Assembly: GCA_028824555.1 (NCBI GenBank)
Contig: JAPPDJ010000172.1
Coordinates: 1-64,000 of the forward strand
From: Gammaproteobacteria bacterium
GTDB lineage: Bacteria > Pseudomonadota > Gammaproteobacteria > Pseudomonadales > Azotimanducaceae
Length of the DNA: 64,000 bases
Direction: 5' to 3'
The notes under the pieces are model-generated. The model saw only the letters and a list, made by a program, of their open reading frames with translations, ran no database searches and had not been told where the DNA came from. The translations under genes were made by a program, and so were the position numbers. Below are positions 9,197 through 17,665 of this stretch, piece after piece (the first letter of the stretch is position 1; each line of letters begins with the position of its first letter).

Positions 9197-9260
9197 CATC
9201 CCGCACGCAACCGTAAGCCGACCTCGAACGCGCCAACGCTTGACCGGAGAGACCCGTCCA

Positions 9261-9941
9261 ATGACTCAGCACGTTGTCGAATGCCAAGGCGTTTCGCGCA
9301 CCTATCAAGACGATGCAGTGCCCGTCCACGCCCTGCGTGACGTGGACTTCGCGGTCGATTCCGGAGAGTTCGTCAGCCTTGCCGGGCCTTCGGGATCCGG
9401 CAAGTCCACCCTGTTGCATGTCATCGGCGGCTTGGACCGGCCCAATGCCGGCGCCATCACCGTGGACGGTGAGGACATCAACGCCTTAGGTGATAGCGAA
9501 CTCGCTGACCTGCGCCTCAACAAGATCGGCTTCGTGTTTCAGGCCTACAACCTCATTCCGGTGCTGTCGGCGCAAGAGAACGTGGAGTTCATCATGCAGC
9601 TGCAGGGCATCGACGCAGCCGAGCGGGGCGATCGGGCGCTCGGTACGCTCGACTCGCTCGGCATGCGCGACCTCGCTGACCGGCGCCCGGGCGAGATGTC
9701 TGGCGGACAGCAACAGCGAGTGGCCATCGCCCGGGCCATCGTCACCAATCCCGTCCTGCTCCTGGCCGACGAGCCAAGCGCCAACCTCGATACCGGCACC
9801 ACCGGCGAGTTGCTTGAACTCTTGAAGCGCCTGAACAAGGAAAGGGGCGTGACCATCCTCACCGCCACCCACGACCCCATGGTGATGGGCTATGCATCCC
9901 GTCAGGTACACCTGCGCGACGGCGAGATCGTCAGCGAGTGA
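9261..9941 (+). CDS. ABC transporter ATP-binding protein (LolD/MacB type)
   Basis: A 226-residue ATPase: Walker A GPSGSGKST, signature MSGGQQQR, Walker B LLLADEPSANLD and a His in TATHDPMV. The LolD/FtsE-like FVFQAYNLIPVLSAQENVE is present. ATG 9261 with GGAGAG upstream is chosen instead of the track start 9177, which would overlap the permease. It powers the two FtsX permeases just upstream. Confidence 0.94.
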   Translation: MTQHVVECQGVSRTYQDDAVPVHALRDVDFAVDSGEFVSLAGPSGSGKSTLLHVIGGLDRPNAGAITVDGEDINALGDSELADLRLNKIGFVFQAYNLIPVLSAQENVEFIMQLQGIDAAERGDRALGTLDSLGMRDLADRRPGEMSGGQQQRVAIARAIVTNPVLLLADEPSANLDTGTTGELLELLKRLNKERGVTILTATHDPMVMGYASRQVHLRDGEIVSE

Positions 9942-10008
9942 ACCCTCGCAGGGACTGCGACGAGCCCCGTCGCACGGCGCGGCGGCTGGTTGCGTAGCAG
10001 ACCCTTGA

Positions 10009-10100
10009 TGTGTTCGCCTTCGGCGCGAGGAGCGTGGATGGGCCCACGCTCCGAGTGGCCTTGGGCACCGCGCCATCCGGCCCGCTCGTCGGTTTTGGCT
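10009..10100. repeat. Dispersed repeat, family E, copy 1
   Basis: TTCGCCTTCGGCGCGAGGAG followed by CGTGGATGGG and a GC-rich inverted segment resembles 26,210-26,300 (TTCGCCTTCGCGGGAGGAGC, then GTGATGGG) over about 80 bp with small gaps. It sits between the ATPase and barrel genes. Only two copies were noticed. Confidence 0.5.
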
Positions 10101-10112
10101 CGACTTCGAACC

Positions 10113-11390
10113 ATGCACGGGCGCATTCCACGAGGTGCATCGACTCTGCGGGCATATGGACTGGTGTTGTTCGCACTGCTTGTGGTGGCAAGTCCAGCCG
10201 GCGCCGCCGAGCTTGACGTGCGTCTCACTTGGTACAGCACTGCGCAGTCATTGCCGGAGCGCGACTTGCAGCGTCAGGCGTCCGAAGAATCGACGCCGGT
10301 CGACCACAACGCTGGCCTCCGCCTGATGTTTCGCGAAGACATCGGCCCGTTCCGCTTCTCCCTGGACCACTCCACCGGCTGGAACTACGGCGACTCCCTG
10401 GCTGCCTTGGGCACCCCCGGACTCACCTTCGACCAAACGCCGGTGGGCGATGCGACCCGTGCCATGCAACTCACGTGGAACTTGGACGACGGCCCGGGTC
10501 GCCGCACAGTGCATCGTCTGGACCGGCTGGCGGTGGAGTACCGGCAAGGCAATTGGGGCGTCACCGCCGGTCGCCAGGCCGTTAGTTGGGGCGGCGGCCT
10601 CACCTTCCAGCCGTTTGATTTGTTCAACCCCTTCGCCCCCACCACGGTGGACCAAGACTTCAAGCCCGGCGACGACCTGCTGTTGGTCGAGCGCCTGTTC
10701 CCTGACGGCAGCGAATTTCAAATGCTCGGCGTCGCCCGCCGCTCCGGTTCCGAAGTGAGGCGAGACGCCTCGAGCTTCGCCGCCAAGTATCGAGGCTTCC
10801 TTGGCACGGGTGAGTACGAACTCATGGCGGCTCGTCACTACACCGACGACATCTACGGCATGGGCTTGCGCATCCCCGCCGGCGGGGCCCTCGTGCGCGC
10901 AGATGTGGTGGCCGTCCGTGACCCCACAAGCCTCGAACCCGGCTCGCCCTGGACCTTCTCGGGCGTGCTGAATGCCGACTACAGCTTCGCGATTTCCGAA
11001 CGGTTGGTGTATGTCTTCGCCGAGTACTACCGCAACGGCTTCGGCGTCTCCGAGCTCCCAAGCAGCCTGTTTGACTTGCCCGCTCCCCTCGTGAACCGCA
11101 TCGCCCGCGGCGAGATGTTCAACGTCATGCGCGACTACGCGAGCCTGGGCGCCAACATCCGCTGGAGCATCCTCTTGGCCCAGAACGTCGCCTGGATCCG
11201 CAACCTGAACGACGGCTCCGGGGTCGTTACCGCCTCCCTTTCCTATGACGAGGGCGACCACGCCCGCTGGCAACTCGGCGTCATCAAGCCCGTCGGCGGG
11301 GCGGGCGAGGAATACGGCACCATCGACACCGGTGCCGGCACCATTGGTGGTAGCACCCGGGCCTTCGTGCGGTTCGTTTACTACCTTTGA
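10113..11390 (+). CDS. Predicted outer-membrane beta-barrel protein of the ABC/LolA unit
   Basis: A 425-residue exported protein. ATG 10113 is followed by a signal peptide (AYGLVLFALLVVASPAGAA). The mature part has alternating polar/hydrophobic strands, many aromatic residues and ends in FVRFVYYL, the aromatic C-terminal signature recognised by the BAM complex. No specific family was recognised. As last gene of the five-gene unit it would provide the outer-membrane end of a pathway whose inner-membrane engine and periplasmic carrier lie upstream. The large minus-strand ORF 10248-11474 is a shadow. No clear ribosome binding site was seen, so the exact start is uncertain. Confidence 0.72.
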   Translation: MHGRIPRGASTLRAYGLVLFALLVVASPAGAAELDVRLTWYSTAQSLPERDLQRQASEESTPVDHNAGLRLMFREDIGPFRFSLDHSTGWNYGDSLAALGTPGLTFDQTPVGDATRAMQLTWNLDDGPGRRTVHRLDRLAVEYRQGNWGVTAGRQAVSWGGGLTFQPFDLFNPFAPTTVDQDFKPGDDLLLVERLFPDGSEFQMLGVARRSGSEVRRDASSFAAKYRGFLGTGEYELMAARHYTDDIYGMGLRIPAGGALVRADVVAVRDPTSLEPGSPWTFSGVLNADYSFAISERLVYVFAEYYRNGFGVSELPSSLFDLPAPLVNRIARGEMFNVMRDYASLGANIRWSILLAQNVAWIRNLNDGSGVVTASLSYDEGDHARWQLGVIKPVGGAGEEYGTIDTGAGTIGGSTRAFVRFVYYL

Positions 11391-11427
11391 CGCACGCCGG
11401 GCGGACGACTTGAAAGAGCTTTGACTC

Positions 11428-12105
11428 GTGCGCGCGCAATGGCTCAGAATCGCCGCTCTGTTGACGAGAGGCAAACCTTTGGTGCTCGAATACTCCCTTG
11501 ATGGCCCACGAGTCGTTGGACGGGACGACTGCGTCCTCGCGGAGGCGGAGGCGCTGCAAGGACTCTGGACCCAAGATCAATACCTTGCAATTACCAATGC
11601 TTGCAAACGCCTGGTGGAATTCACCGATGGCCAGATCGAGGTCTTGCCGACGCCGACCCGCCGACATCAAGCCGTATTGGCCTTTCTGTACCGCGCAATC
11701 TTCGACTGGACAAAGACGCACGGAGGAGAGGCGTTCTTCTCACCGCTGCGTCTGCGAATCCGCGAGGGCAAGTTTCGTGAACCAGACGTGCTCGCGCTCT
11801 TGGACGCTGACGATCCCCGTAACCAGAACGCATATTGGCTTGGGGCTGACCTAGTGATCGAAGTCGTCAGTCCTGACAACCCGCGTCGCGACATCCACAC
11901 CAAGCGCCACGACTATGCGGAAGCAGGCATTCCTGAGTACTGGATCGTGAATCCGCTCGACGACACCATCACCGTCTTGGCTCTGCATGGCGACGCCTAC
12001 GCGGAACACGGCGTCTTCATCCGCGGCGATCAGGCAGAAGGAATCATCCTTCCCGGCTTCTCCGCCGACGTGGCAGAGACCTTCGACGCCGGCAAGCGTC
12101 CGTAG
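11428..12105 (+). CDS. Uma2-family (DUF820) PD-(D/E)xK nuclease-like protein 1
   Basis: A 225-residue Uma2-family protein. Core motifs are REPDVLAL and LVIEVVSPDN followed by KRHDYAEAGIPEYWIVNP, giving the Asp, Glu and Lys of the restriction-nuclease-like site. The family is abundant in some genomes but its role is unproven. The start is either GTG 11428 or GTG 11482 (preceded by GAGAGG). The stop codon TAG lies inside the left terminal inverted repeat of the family B element that follows, so the present C-terminus is set by that element. Confidence 0.85.
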   Translation: MRAQWLRIAALLTRGKPLVLEYSLDGPRVVGRDDCVLAEAEALQGLWTQDQYLAITNACKRLVEFTDGQIEVLPTPTRRHQAVLAFLYRAIFDWTKTHGGEAFFSPLRLRIREGKFREPDVLALLDADDPRNQNAYWLGADLVIEVVSPDNPRRDIHTKRHDYAEAGIPEYWIVNPLDDTITVLALHGDAYAEHGVFIRGDQAEGIILPGFSADVAETFDAGKRP

Positions 12106-12176
12106 GGGCGACCCTTGTGGTCGCCCGTGTTGGCGTCCACCACACAAAAACGGGTGACCGCTAGGGTCGCCCCTAC
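12102..12176. repeat. Family B element, copy 1: MITE-like, 13-bp perfect terminal inverted repeats
   Basis: A 75-bp element bounded by GTAGGGGCGACCC (12102-12114) and its exact reverse complement GGGTCGCCCCTAC (12164-12176). Each end carries TAG reading inward. The left TAG terminates the Uma2 gene and the right one, on the other strand, terminates the epimerase-like gene. It could also act as a bidirectional terminator hairpin. Related copies: 45,644 and, more diverged, 18,670. Confidence 0.8.
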
Positions 12177-12610
12177 GATTCCCACCACGGCCGGTTGTTG
12201 AGAGGCCCTAACGTCTGCCCGAGCTGAATGAGCACTCCGTGGGCGCTCTTCGGGGAAATGAAGGCGCCGATGTTGTTCGGGTCATCGAACTCCTTGTCCA
12301 CCACCCGCACGCCAGCCTCCTCGAGCGCAATCGTCTTCTTCGCAAGGTCTGGCGTTTGCAGGGTGATGTGGTGGACGCCTTCGCCTCGGCGTTCGAGAAA
12401 CTTGGCGAGGAAGCCGTCCGCATCGATGGGTTCGAGCAGCTCAATGCAGAAATTGTCGAGGTCCAGGATGGCGACGCGAAAGCCCCCGGGGTTGTCGCCG
12501 ATGCGACGGAGCTTGGCGCCAAGCACGTTCTCGAAGAAGGGGCGCGCCTTGTCAATGCTGTGCACGGCAATGCCGATGTGGTCGAAACGGCCGAGGGGCT
12601 CGTCCGGCAT
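12173..12610 (-). CDS. Methylmalonyl-CoA epimerase-like VOC protein
   Basis: A 145-residue VOC-fold protein that resembles methylmalonyl-CoA epimerase, which interconverts the 2R and 2S epimers. FDHIGIAV supplies the first metal His and GVHHITLQTPD the second. At the C-terminus it reads HGVLIQLGQ where epimerases normally have Glu (HGVLxEL), so a metal ligand appears replaced by Gln; activity may be altered. ATG 12610 with GGAGAA upstream is preferred over the track start 12643. It converges on the Uma2 gene across the family B element and is divergent from the hydrolase at 12723. Confidence 0.8.
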   Translation of the reverse strand: MPDEPLGRFDHIGIAVHSIDKARPFFENVLGAKLRRIGDNPGGFRVAILDLDNFCIELLEPIDADGFLAKFLERRGEGVHHITLQTPDLAKKTIALEEAGVRVVDKEFDDPNNIGAFISPKSAHGVLIQLGQTLGPLNNRPWWES

Positions 12611-12722
12611 GGGGTATTCTCCGTTGGCGATGGGGCAGGGCATTATCCGCTTCCGTCTGCGGCCCGCGCGAGCGTGCCGAAAGCGCCCGAAATGGAGTGG
12701 CCGGAAAAGCGACGTTGAGCAC

Positions 12723-13577
12723 GTGACAGACGTTGAGACCTTTAGCCGCGCCTTTGCCGTCGTGGGCGAAACGCGCCTCCTCGCGCAAGTGCATCAGCCG
12801 CGGTGCGCGAGTGAACGCGCCGGCAAGGGCATCGTCATGGTGCACGGCGGCGCCTGGACGTCGAACGACCGCCTCTCGCCGCATGTGCTTTGCGACGCCT
12901 TGGCAAGGCGCGGCCTCACCGTGTTCTCCCTCGACTTCCGCGATGGGCGCACGGGCCGACACCCGTGTGCGGTGCAGGACATCACCGCCGGCATTCGCTT
13001 CGTGCGGGCACACGCCGACGAGTTCGGCATCGACGCCGAACGGATTGGACTCATCGGCAGTTCCTCGGGCGGCCACCTCGTGCTGCTCGCCGCCGCGCAG
13101 CCGGACGTGCCGGCACATCGGGGCACGGCCATCATTCGCGGTGACAGCACCGATGCGGCAGAGAACATCTCGGCGGAGGTGGCGTGCGTTGTGGCGCTCT
13201 GGCCGGTTTCCGATCCCTTGGTGCGGTTCCGGCATGCGCACGACACCGGCCGCGAAGAGCTCATCGCCGCGCACCTCAAGTACTACAACGATGAACAACA
13301 CATGCACGAGGCAAGCGTGCAGCGGATGCTCGCTGCCGGCGAGGCGCAGACGGTGCCGCCGCTGCTCGTGGTGCAGCCGGGCGAGGACCGCAACGTGCCG
13401 CAGCCGATGACGTTTGACCTCCTGCGCGAATGGCAGAATGCGGGAGGCGCGCTGCAATATCTCTTCTATCCGGGATTGCCGCACGCCTTTGCCTACGAGG
13501 CATCGCGAGAGACCACGCAGCTCGAACGAGACATGTGGCCGTTCCTCGATCACTGCCTCGCCGTTGGCATGAGTTGA
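12723..13577 (+). CDS. Alpha/beta hydrolase (BD-FAE/esterase-like)
   Basis: A 284-residue alpha/beta hydrolase: oxyanion-hole HGGAW, nucleophile elbow GSSSGG, acid in QPGEDRNVP and His in GLPHAFAYE. It resembles arylformamidase/feruloyl-esterase-like serine hydrolases; the substrate is unknown. GTG 12723 is chosen because the track ORF (12228) runs back through the divergent epimerase-like gene; no strong ribosome binding site is visible. A tandem VOC gene follows after 39 bp, likely cotranscribed. Confidence 0.83.
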   Translation: MTDVETFSRAFAVVGETRLLAQVHQPRCASERAGKGIVMVHGGAWTSNDRLSPHVLCDALARRGLTVFSLDFRDGRTGRHPCAVQDITAGIRFVRAHADEFGIDAERIGLIGSSSGGHLVLLAAAQPDVPAHRGTAIIRGDSTDAAENISAEVACVVALWPVSDPLVRFRHAHDTGREELIAAHLKYYNDEQHMHEASVQRMLAAGEAQTVPPLLVVQPGEDRNVPQPMTFDLLREWQNAGGALQYLFYPGLPHAFAYEASRETTQLERDMWPFLDHCLAVGMS

Positions 13578-13616
13578 GCTAGGCGCAACAAGCAAAGAAC
13601 CAAGGGAGAAGCATCG

Positions 13617-14378
13617 ATGGCGTGGCGAGCTGCGCCCGTGCTGGGCGTTCGGGACGTGCCGGCGGCGGTGGATCATTACCAGAGCGCGTTGGGGTTTGAG
13701 TGCCCCGGCGGCATGTTTGGCCCGGAAGACGAGCGCGTCTATGCGGTGATGCGGCGGGATGGCATCGAGGTGCATCTGCAGATCCGCCGCCGCAGCGTCT
13801 GGGCCGCTGCGCGCGGCAGTTACGAGCGTAGCGCCTACCTCTTTTGCTCCGACGTGGACTCCTTGCACGACAATTTCCACTCCGCCGGCGCATTGATCGC
13901 CCAAGCACCCACCGACATGCCGTACGGCAACCGTGAGTTGGTGCTGCGGGACCGGGATGGCCACCGCCTAGCCTTCGGCGTGGACGAGGACCGTTCAGAT
14001 TCGGCGTGGGAAACCGCTCCGGTACTCGGCTGCCGGGACGTGGAAGCGGCCATGCGCTGGCATGTGGACACGCTGGGCTTCTCGTGTCCGGGTGGCCTGT
14101 TCACGCCACCAGATCACGAGCCCGTGTATGCCATCGTTTTCCGCGAAGGTGCCGGCATCCACCTGCAAATCCGCCGCCGCCCGGTTTTTGTCGCCGAACG
14201 CCAGGCCCACGAAGGCGATGCATACATCTTCGTGGACGATCCCGACGCCCTGCACGAGGAATACGCGGCAAAGGGAGTCACGGTAATCCGTCCGCCACAG
14301 GACGAACCCTATGGCCTGCGCGATTTCACCATCGAGACCCCCACCGGCCACCGCCTGACCTTCGCTCGCGAGAGCTGA
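13617..14378 (+). CDS. Tandem two-domain VOC-family protein
   Basis: A 253-residue protein made of two glyoxalase/bleomycin-resistance domains: the first half carries APVLGVRDV and VHLQIRRRSV, the second APVLGCRDV and IHLQIRRRPV at equivalent places, so the gene is an internal duplication. His and Glu of the metal site are partly present in each half (VHLQ/IHLQ). ATG 13617 lies behind AAGGGAGAAG. Fused VOC pairs usually form one active site between halves; the substrate cannot be inferred. Confidence 0.86.
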   Translation: MAWRAAPVLGVRDVPAAVDHYQSALGFECPGGMFGPEDERVYAVMRRDGIEVHLQIRRRSVWAAARGSYERSAYLFCSDVDSLHDNFHSAGALIAQAPTDMPYGNRELVLRDRDGHRLAFGVDEDRSDSAWETAPVLGCRDVEAAMRWHVDTLGFSCPGGLFTPPDHEPVYAIVFREGAGIHLQIRRRPVFVAERQAHEGDAYIFVDDPDALHEEYAAKGVTVIRPPQDEPYGLRDFTIETPTGHRLTFARES

Positions 14379-14456
14379 GGGGCCGAACGGGCGGGGACAA
14401 GCTCCTGACCCTACGGGGCAATGGCGGGCGCGTCGGCAGGTAGGTTTCCGGCGGCG

Positions 14457-15638
14457 CTAGGAGTTCTCGACCTGAAGCAGCGGCCGTCCGAGGCCCTTGC
14501 GGTGCGCGTTGTGGTAATGGTGCAGGGCCGGTTCGTTGCGACCGAACAGGAAGTGTTCGTGGATGCCGGCCTCCGCGCACGCTTGGGTGGAGGCGGCCAT
14601 GACGTAGTCCTCCGATTGAACGACGCTGTTGAAGCCGGCAAACCGCTCCCGTGGGTCGGTGCCGGTGCGGCGGAAGAAGTCGGCGGCGTTGGGCGTGAAG
14701 TACACGCTGTGCGCCGTGCGCGAGCGGCCGGTGCCGTCGGGGAACATGCGCAGCACGTCCACGACACCCATGTCCACCAGGAAAATCGTGTTCGGATAGA
14801 CGAAGTACACGCATAGCGTCATCTGCCGGAACGGCCACTGGTCCCGATCCGGCACCGCCTTGGCCACTTCCTGGAAGTTCGAGCGGGCGAACACCATGCG
14901 ATAGTTCAGGCCCATCACGTCGTGGGTCTGCAGGTTGCCGTGAAACCCTGGCCCCAGCGTGTCGCGGTGCAGCACCGGGAAGTGGTAGTTCTCGCCGAAA
15001 GTGTCGATGGCAAGCTTCCAGTTCACGTCCGCCTCGAGCACTTGGGTCGCCGCGTGCTGGTAGGCGCCGAGCCCCCAGTTCTCCATGTCGTCCGCCAGTT
15101 CGCCGAAGCAGGCATCGACGTCAATCGTCTCGCGGGACCGCGGATTCGGAATCACCCAAAGCGTGCCGTACTTTTCGGCGCTCGGAAGCTCCACCAAGCC
15201 ATGCTGGCCCTTGTCGATGCCGCCAAAGCTGTCGGCGCGGTTGACGGCGACCAGGTCGCCACGCATGTTGTATGTCCACGCATGGAACGGGCAGCTCACG
15301 CGAGGCCGCTCGCCACGACCGTCTGGGACCACCTGTGCTCCCCGGTGGCGGCAGGCATTGGCGAAGGCACGGAACTCGCCGTCCTCGTCCCGCGTCATGA
15401 GGATGGGCAATCCGGTCTGGCTGTCCGCCCAGTAGGTGCCCGGCTCTGGCAGGTCGCACGACAGCCCTGTGAAGAGCGGTGTCTCGCGGAAGAAGACGTC
15501 CTGCTCTTGCGCCAGGAGATCTGGGCACGTGAAGTCGGAGGCGGGCGTGCGCATGACGCCATCCGCAAAGGCCGTGCGGCCCGTGGCAATGCCATCCTCC
15601 AGAATGTCGAGGAGGCGAAGCTGTTCGTCCTTGCGCAT
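14457..15638 (-). CDS. Rieske non-heme iron oxygenase, alpha subunit
   Basis: A 393-residue aromatic-ring-hydroxylating-type oxygenase. The Rieske [2Fe-2S] ligands are in NACRHRGAQ and CPFHAWTY (~residues 105-130). The mononuclear iron site is ENYHFPVLH (two His, four apart) with a carboxylate in QSEDYVM. Start at ATG 15638, since the track ORF up to 16199 overlaps the protease gene. It lies 77 bp after the S41 protease gene on the same strand; no reductase or ferredoxin gene is close, so electron donors must be encoded elsewhere. Confidence 0.9.
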   Translation of the reverse strand: MRKDEQLRLLDILEDGIATGRTAFADGVMRTPASDFTCPDLLAQEQDVFFRETPLFTGLSCDLPEPGTYWADSQTGLPILMTRDEDGEFRAFANACRHRGAQVVPDGRGERPRVSCPFHAWTYNMRGDLVAVNRADSFGGIDKGQHGLVELPSAEKYGTLWVIPNPRSRETIDVDACFGELADDMENWGLGAYQHAATQVLEADVNWKLAIDTFGENYHFPVLHRDTLGPGFHGNLQTHDVMGLNYRMVFARSNFQEVAKAVPDRDQWPFRQMTLCVYFVYPNTIFLVDMGVVDVLRMFPDGTGRSRTAHSVYFTPNAADFFRRTGTDPRERFAGFNSVVQSEDYVMAASTQACAEAGIHEHFLFGRNEPALHHYHNAHRKGLGRPLLQVENS

Positions 15639-15715
15639 CGTGCGTACCTGTCTGTAGCTCGTTCGAGCGTCGTTGAGGAAAAACGTCGTGTTTGCGAGGC
15701 CCGGAACAGCAGGCG

Positions 15716-17512
15716 TCAGTCCGCCTCCGCCGCCCGCCGTCGCTCTTGGCGCACAACGGCCTCGCGGTAGCCATCGTACCAGCGATTTTGCCGCAGAATG
15801 GAAAGTGCCGTGAACGGCTGCCTGATGTCGTCGTCGGTCGCCAGCAGCGCGAGCGAATCGGTACTGGCGACCGGACACTCGCCCGTCTGCATGTAGCCGA
15901 GCGCGGCCGCCAGGCGCGCTTCGTTCGGATCTCCGAGAAGGTGGTCGAAATCGTCCGCCACGAAGCACCCGGGCACTTCCCAAGGCTCGCTCCCGCCCCC
16001 AACCACGGGCACGAAACCATCCGCGAAGTCGCCGAAGCCCTTTTCGTTCACGCTCTTGAACTGGATGGAGAAGTAGGTCGTGCCGCAGTTGTCCGCCGGC
16101 AGGAAACCATAGGGCTTGCCGCAGGTGGCACCGCCGATCAGGATCACCTCCACGTCGATGCCCCGCAGTCCGTTTATTACCGACTCGCTTGCCGAGCAAG
16201 TGCGGCCGCTGCCGAGGATGAAGACGCGGGTGAGATCGAGACTAGGCAAGGGCCGGCCGTTGCGGTCCGTGTCGATGAACGGGAACGACTGGTTGCGGTT
16301 CGACTGCTTGTCGTTGTATTGCAGGCCGTCGAAGACCTTCCCGCTCGACGCCGGCCCCGCGATCATGTAGCCGAGTCCGGCGGCGATGTAGAGCAGGCCG
16401 CCGCCGTTGTAGCGCAAGTCGAGCACGAGGTCCTCCACCCCTTCGTCGCGGAACCGCCGCACCGCTGCCGCGAGCTCCTCTTCGGCCACGCGGTTGTGGT
16501 CGTGGAACGCCATGAAGCCCACCTTGCGCCCGGCGTGTTCGAGCACGGCGTCGTTCTGCACCGGATCGGCGGCGATTTCCTCCGCCGCCAGAACCACCGT
16601 GCGTTCCGCGTCCGCGCTCGCGCCGAGGTCGCGCACGACGAACTCGTGCGTTTCGCCAGGCTCGTCCGGGAAGAGCCCCGCGTTGAGCGTGGCGGGCGAG
16701 CCATCGCGCACCAAGGCGCCGTCGATGGCGATGATGTGTGCGCCGCGGGTGAGCCCGGCGCGTGTGGCCGGGGAATCGGGCTCCGTGAAGGCGACGCGGA
16801 GTTCCCGCGGCGGCCGTGACGCAATGATGGCCCACTCGGCGCCGTATCCCACCGCCACGCCGCTGTCGCGAGCGCGCCGGTATTCCTCCGTGTCCCGGGT
16901 GAAGTGGAACTGATCCTTGTCCCGGCCGCTCGGCGTGGTGGCGAAGGTACGCATCAGGTCGAAGTACTCCGGCGTGTCGTGCTCTATCGGGTCCACATCG
17001 ACGATCTCGTCGTACCAGAGGTATTCCTCGTTGCTCCAGGAGCGAATCCAGTTGTTCTCGTAAGCCACCGAACCTTCGAGGTCCGGGAAGACACGGCCCG
17101 AAGAGTCGACGCCGCTGCGGGGATTGGCGCAATAGGCGGCAAAGTCCGTGGATGCACGGAAAACGCTTGCCTGGATGGACCGGCTGGCATCGAGCGGATG
17201 CTCGTCGATGACGTCCTCTGCGCCGTCGTTGTCGTCGTCCAGATCGCCATTGTCGCCGGCGCCGTCCCCGTCGGTGTCCGTGGTTTCACTGGCATCGTTG
17301 GGGAAGGCGTCTGCGTTGTCGCCGACGCCGTCGTTGTCGGTGTCCTGGGTCTCGCTGGCGTCGCGGGGAAACGCGTCGAGGCTGTCGGATACGCCGTCGC
17401 CGTCGGTATCCGGATCGCTGCTGCCGCCACCGCCGCAACCGGCGAGGGCAAGGGCGAACCCGATGGCCACGGCCAGGCGGCAGAGGCGATTTGGGCGGCT
17501 GCAAGAGCGCAT
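15716..17512 (-). CDS. S41-family peptidase lipoprotein with thrombospondin type 3-like repeats
   Basis: A 598-residue exported protease. ATG 17512 begins a lipoprotein signal ending LALAGCGGGG (lipobox Cys about residue 26). Residues ~33-100 are Asp-rich calcium-binding repeats (DTDGDGVSD, DTDNDGVGD, DTDGDGAGD). A PDZ segment follows, then the C-terminal processing peptidase domain: catalytic Ser in TCSASESVIN and Lys in GGATCGKPYG. Cysteines adjoin both catalytic residues. The track ORF to 18517 includes 335 codons antisense to the isomerase gene and is wrong. It probably sits on the outer membrane or cell surface. Confidence 0.9.
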   Translation of the reverse strand: MRSCSRPNRLCRLAVAIGFALALAGCGGGGSSDPDTDGDGVSDSLDAFPRDASETQDTDNDGVGDNADAFPNDASETTDTDGDGAGDNGDLDDDNDGAEDVIDEHPLDASRSIQASVFRASTDFAAYCANPRSGVDSSGRVFPDLEGSVAYENNWIRSWSNEEYLWYDEIVDVDPIEHDTPEYFDLMRTFATTPSGRDKDQFHFTRDTEEYRRARDSGVAVGYGAEWAIIASRPPRELRVAFTEPDSPATRAGLTRGAHIIAIDGALVRDGSPATLNAGLFPDEPGETHEFVVRDLGASADAERTVVLAAEEIAADPVQNDAVLEHAGRKVGFMAFHDHNRVAEEELAAAVRRFRDEGVEDLVLDLRYNGGGLLYIAAGLGYMIAGPASSGKVFDGLQYNDKQSNRNQSFPFIDTDRNGRPLPSLDLTRVFILGSGRTCSASESVINGLRGIDVEVILIGGATCGKPYGFLPADNCGTTYFSIQFKSVNEKGFGDFADGFVPVVGGGSEPWEVPGCFVADDFDHLLGDPNEARLAAALGYMQTGECPVASTDSLALLATDDDIRQPFTALSILRQNRWYDGYREAVVRQERRRAAEAD

Positions 17513-17665
17513 GTTTTCTGCTCCTATTGGCGGGCGACAACGACCCAAGGCCCTTGGGCTTGCACACCGTGGCCGTGCGGCCCGAAGCATACGGCGCGGC
17601 GAGTCTATGGCAAGGCATGAAGTGCAAGTCCTGTAGCATGCGGCGCCAGCCAAGGGAGTTGCCAC

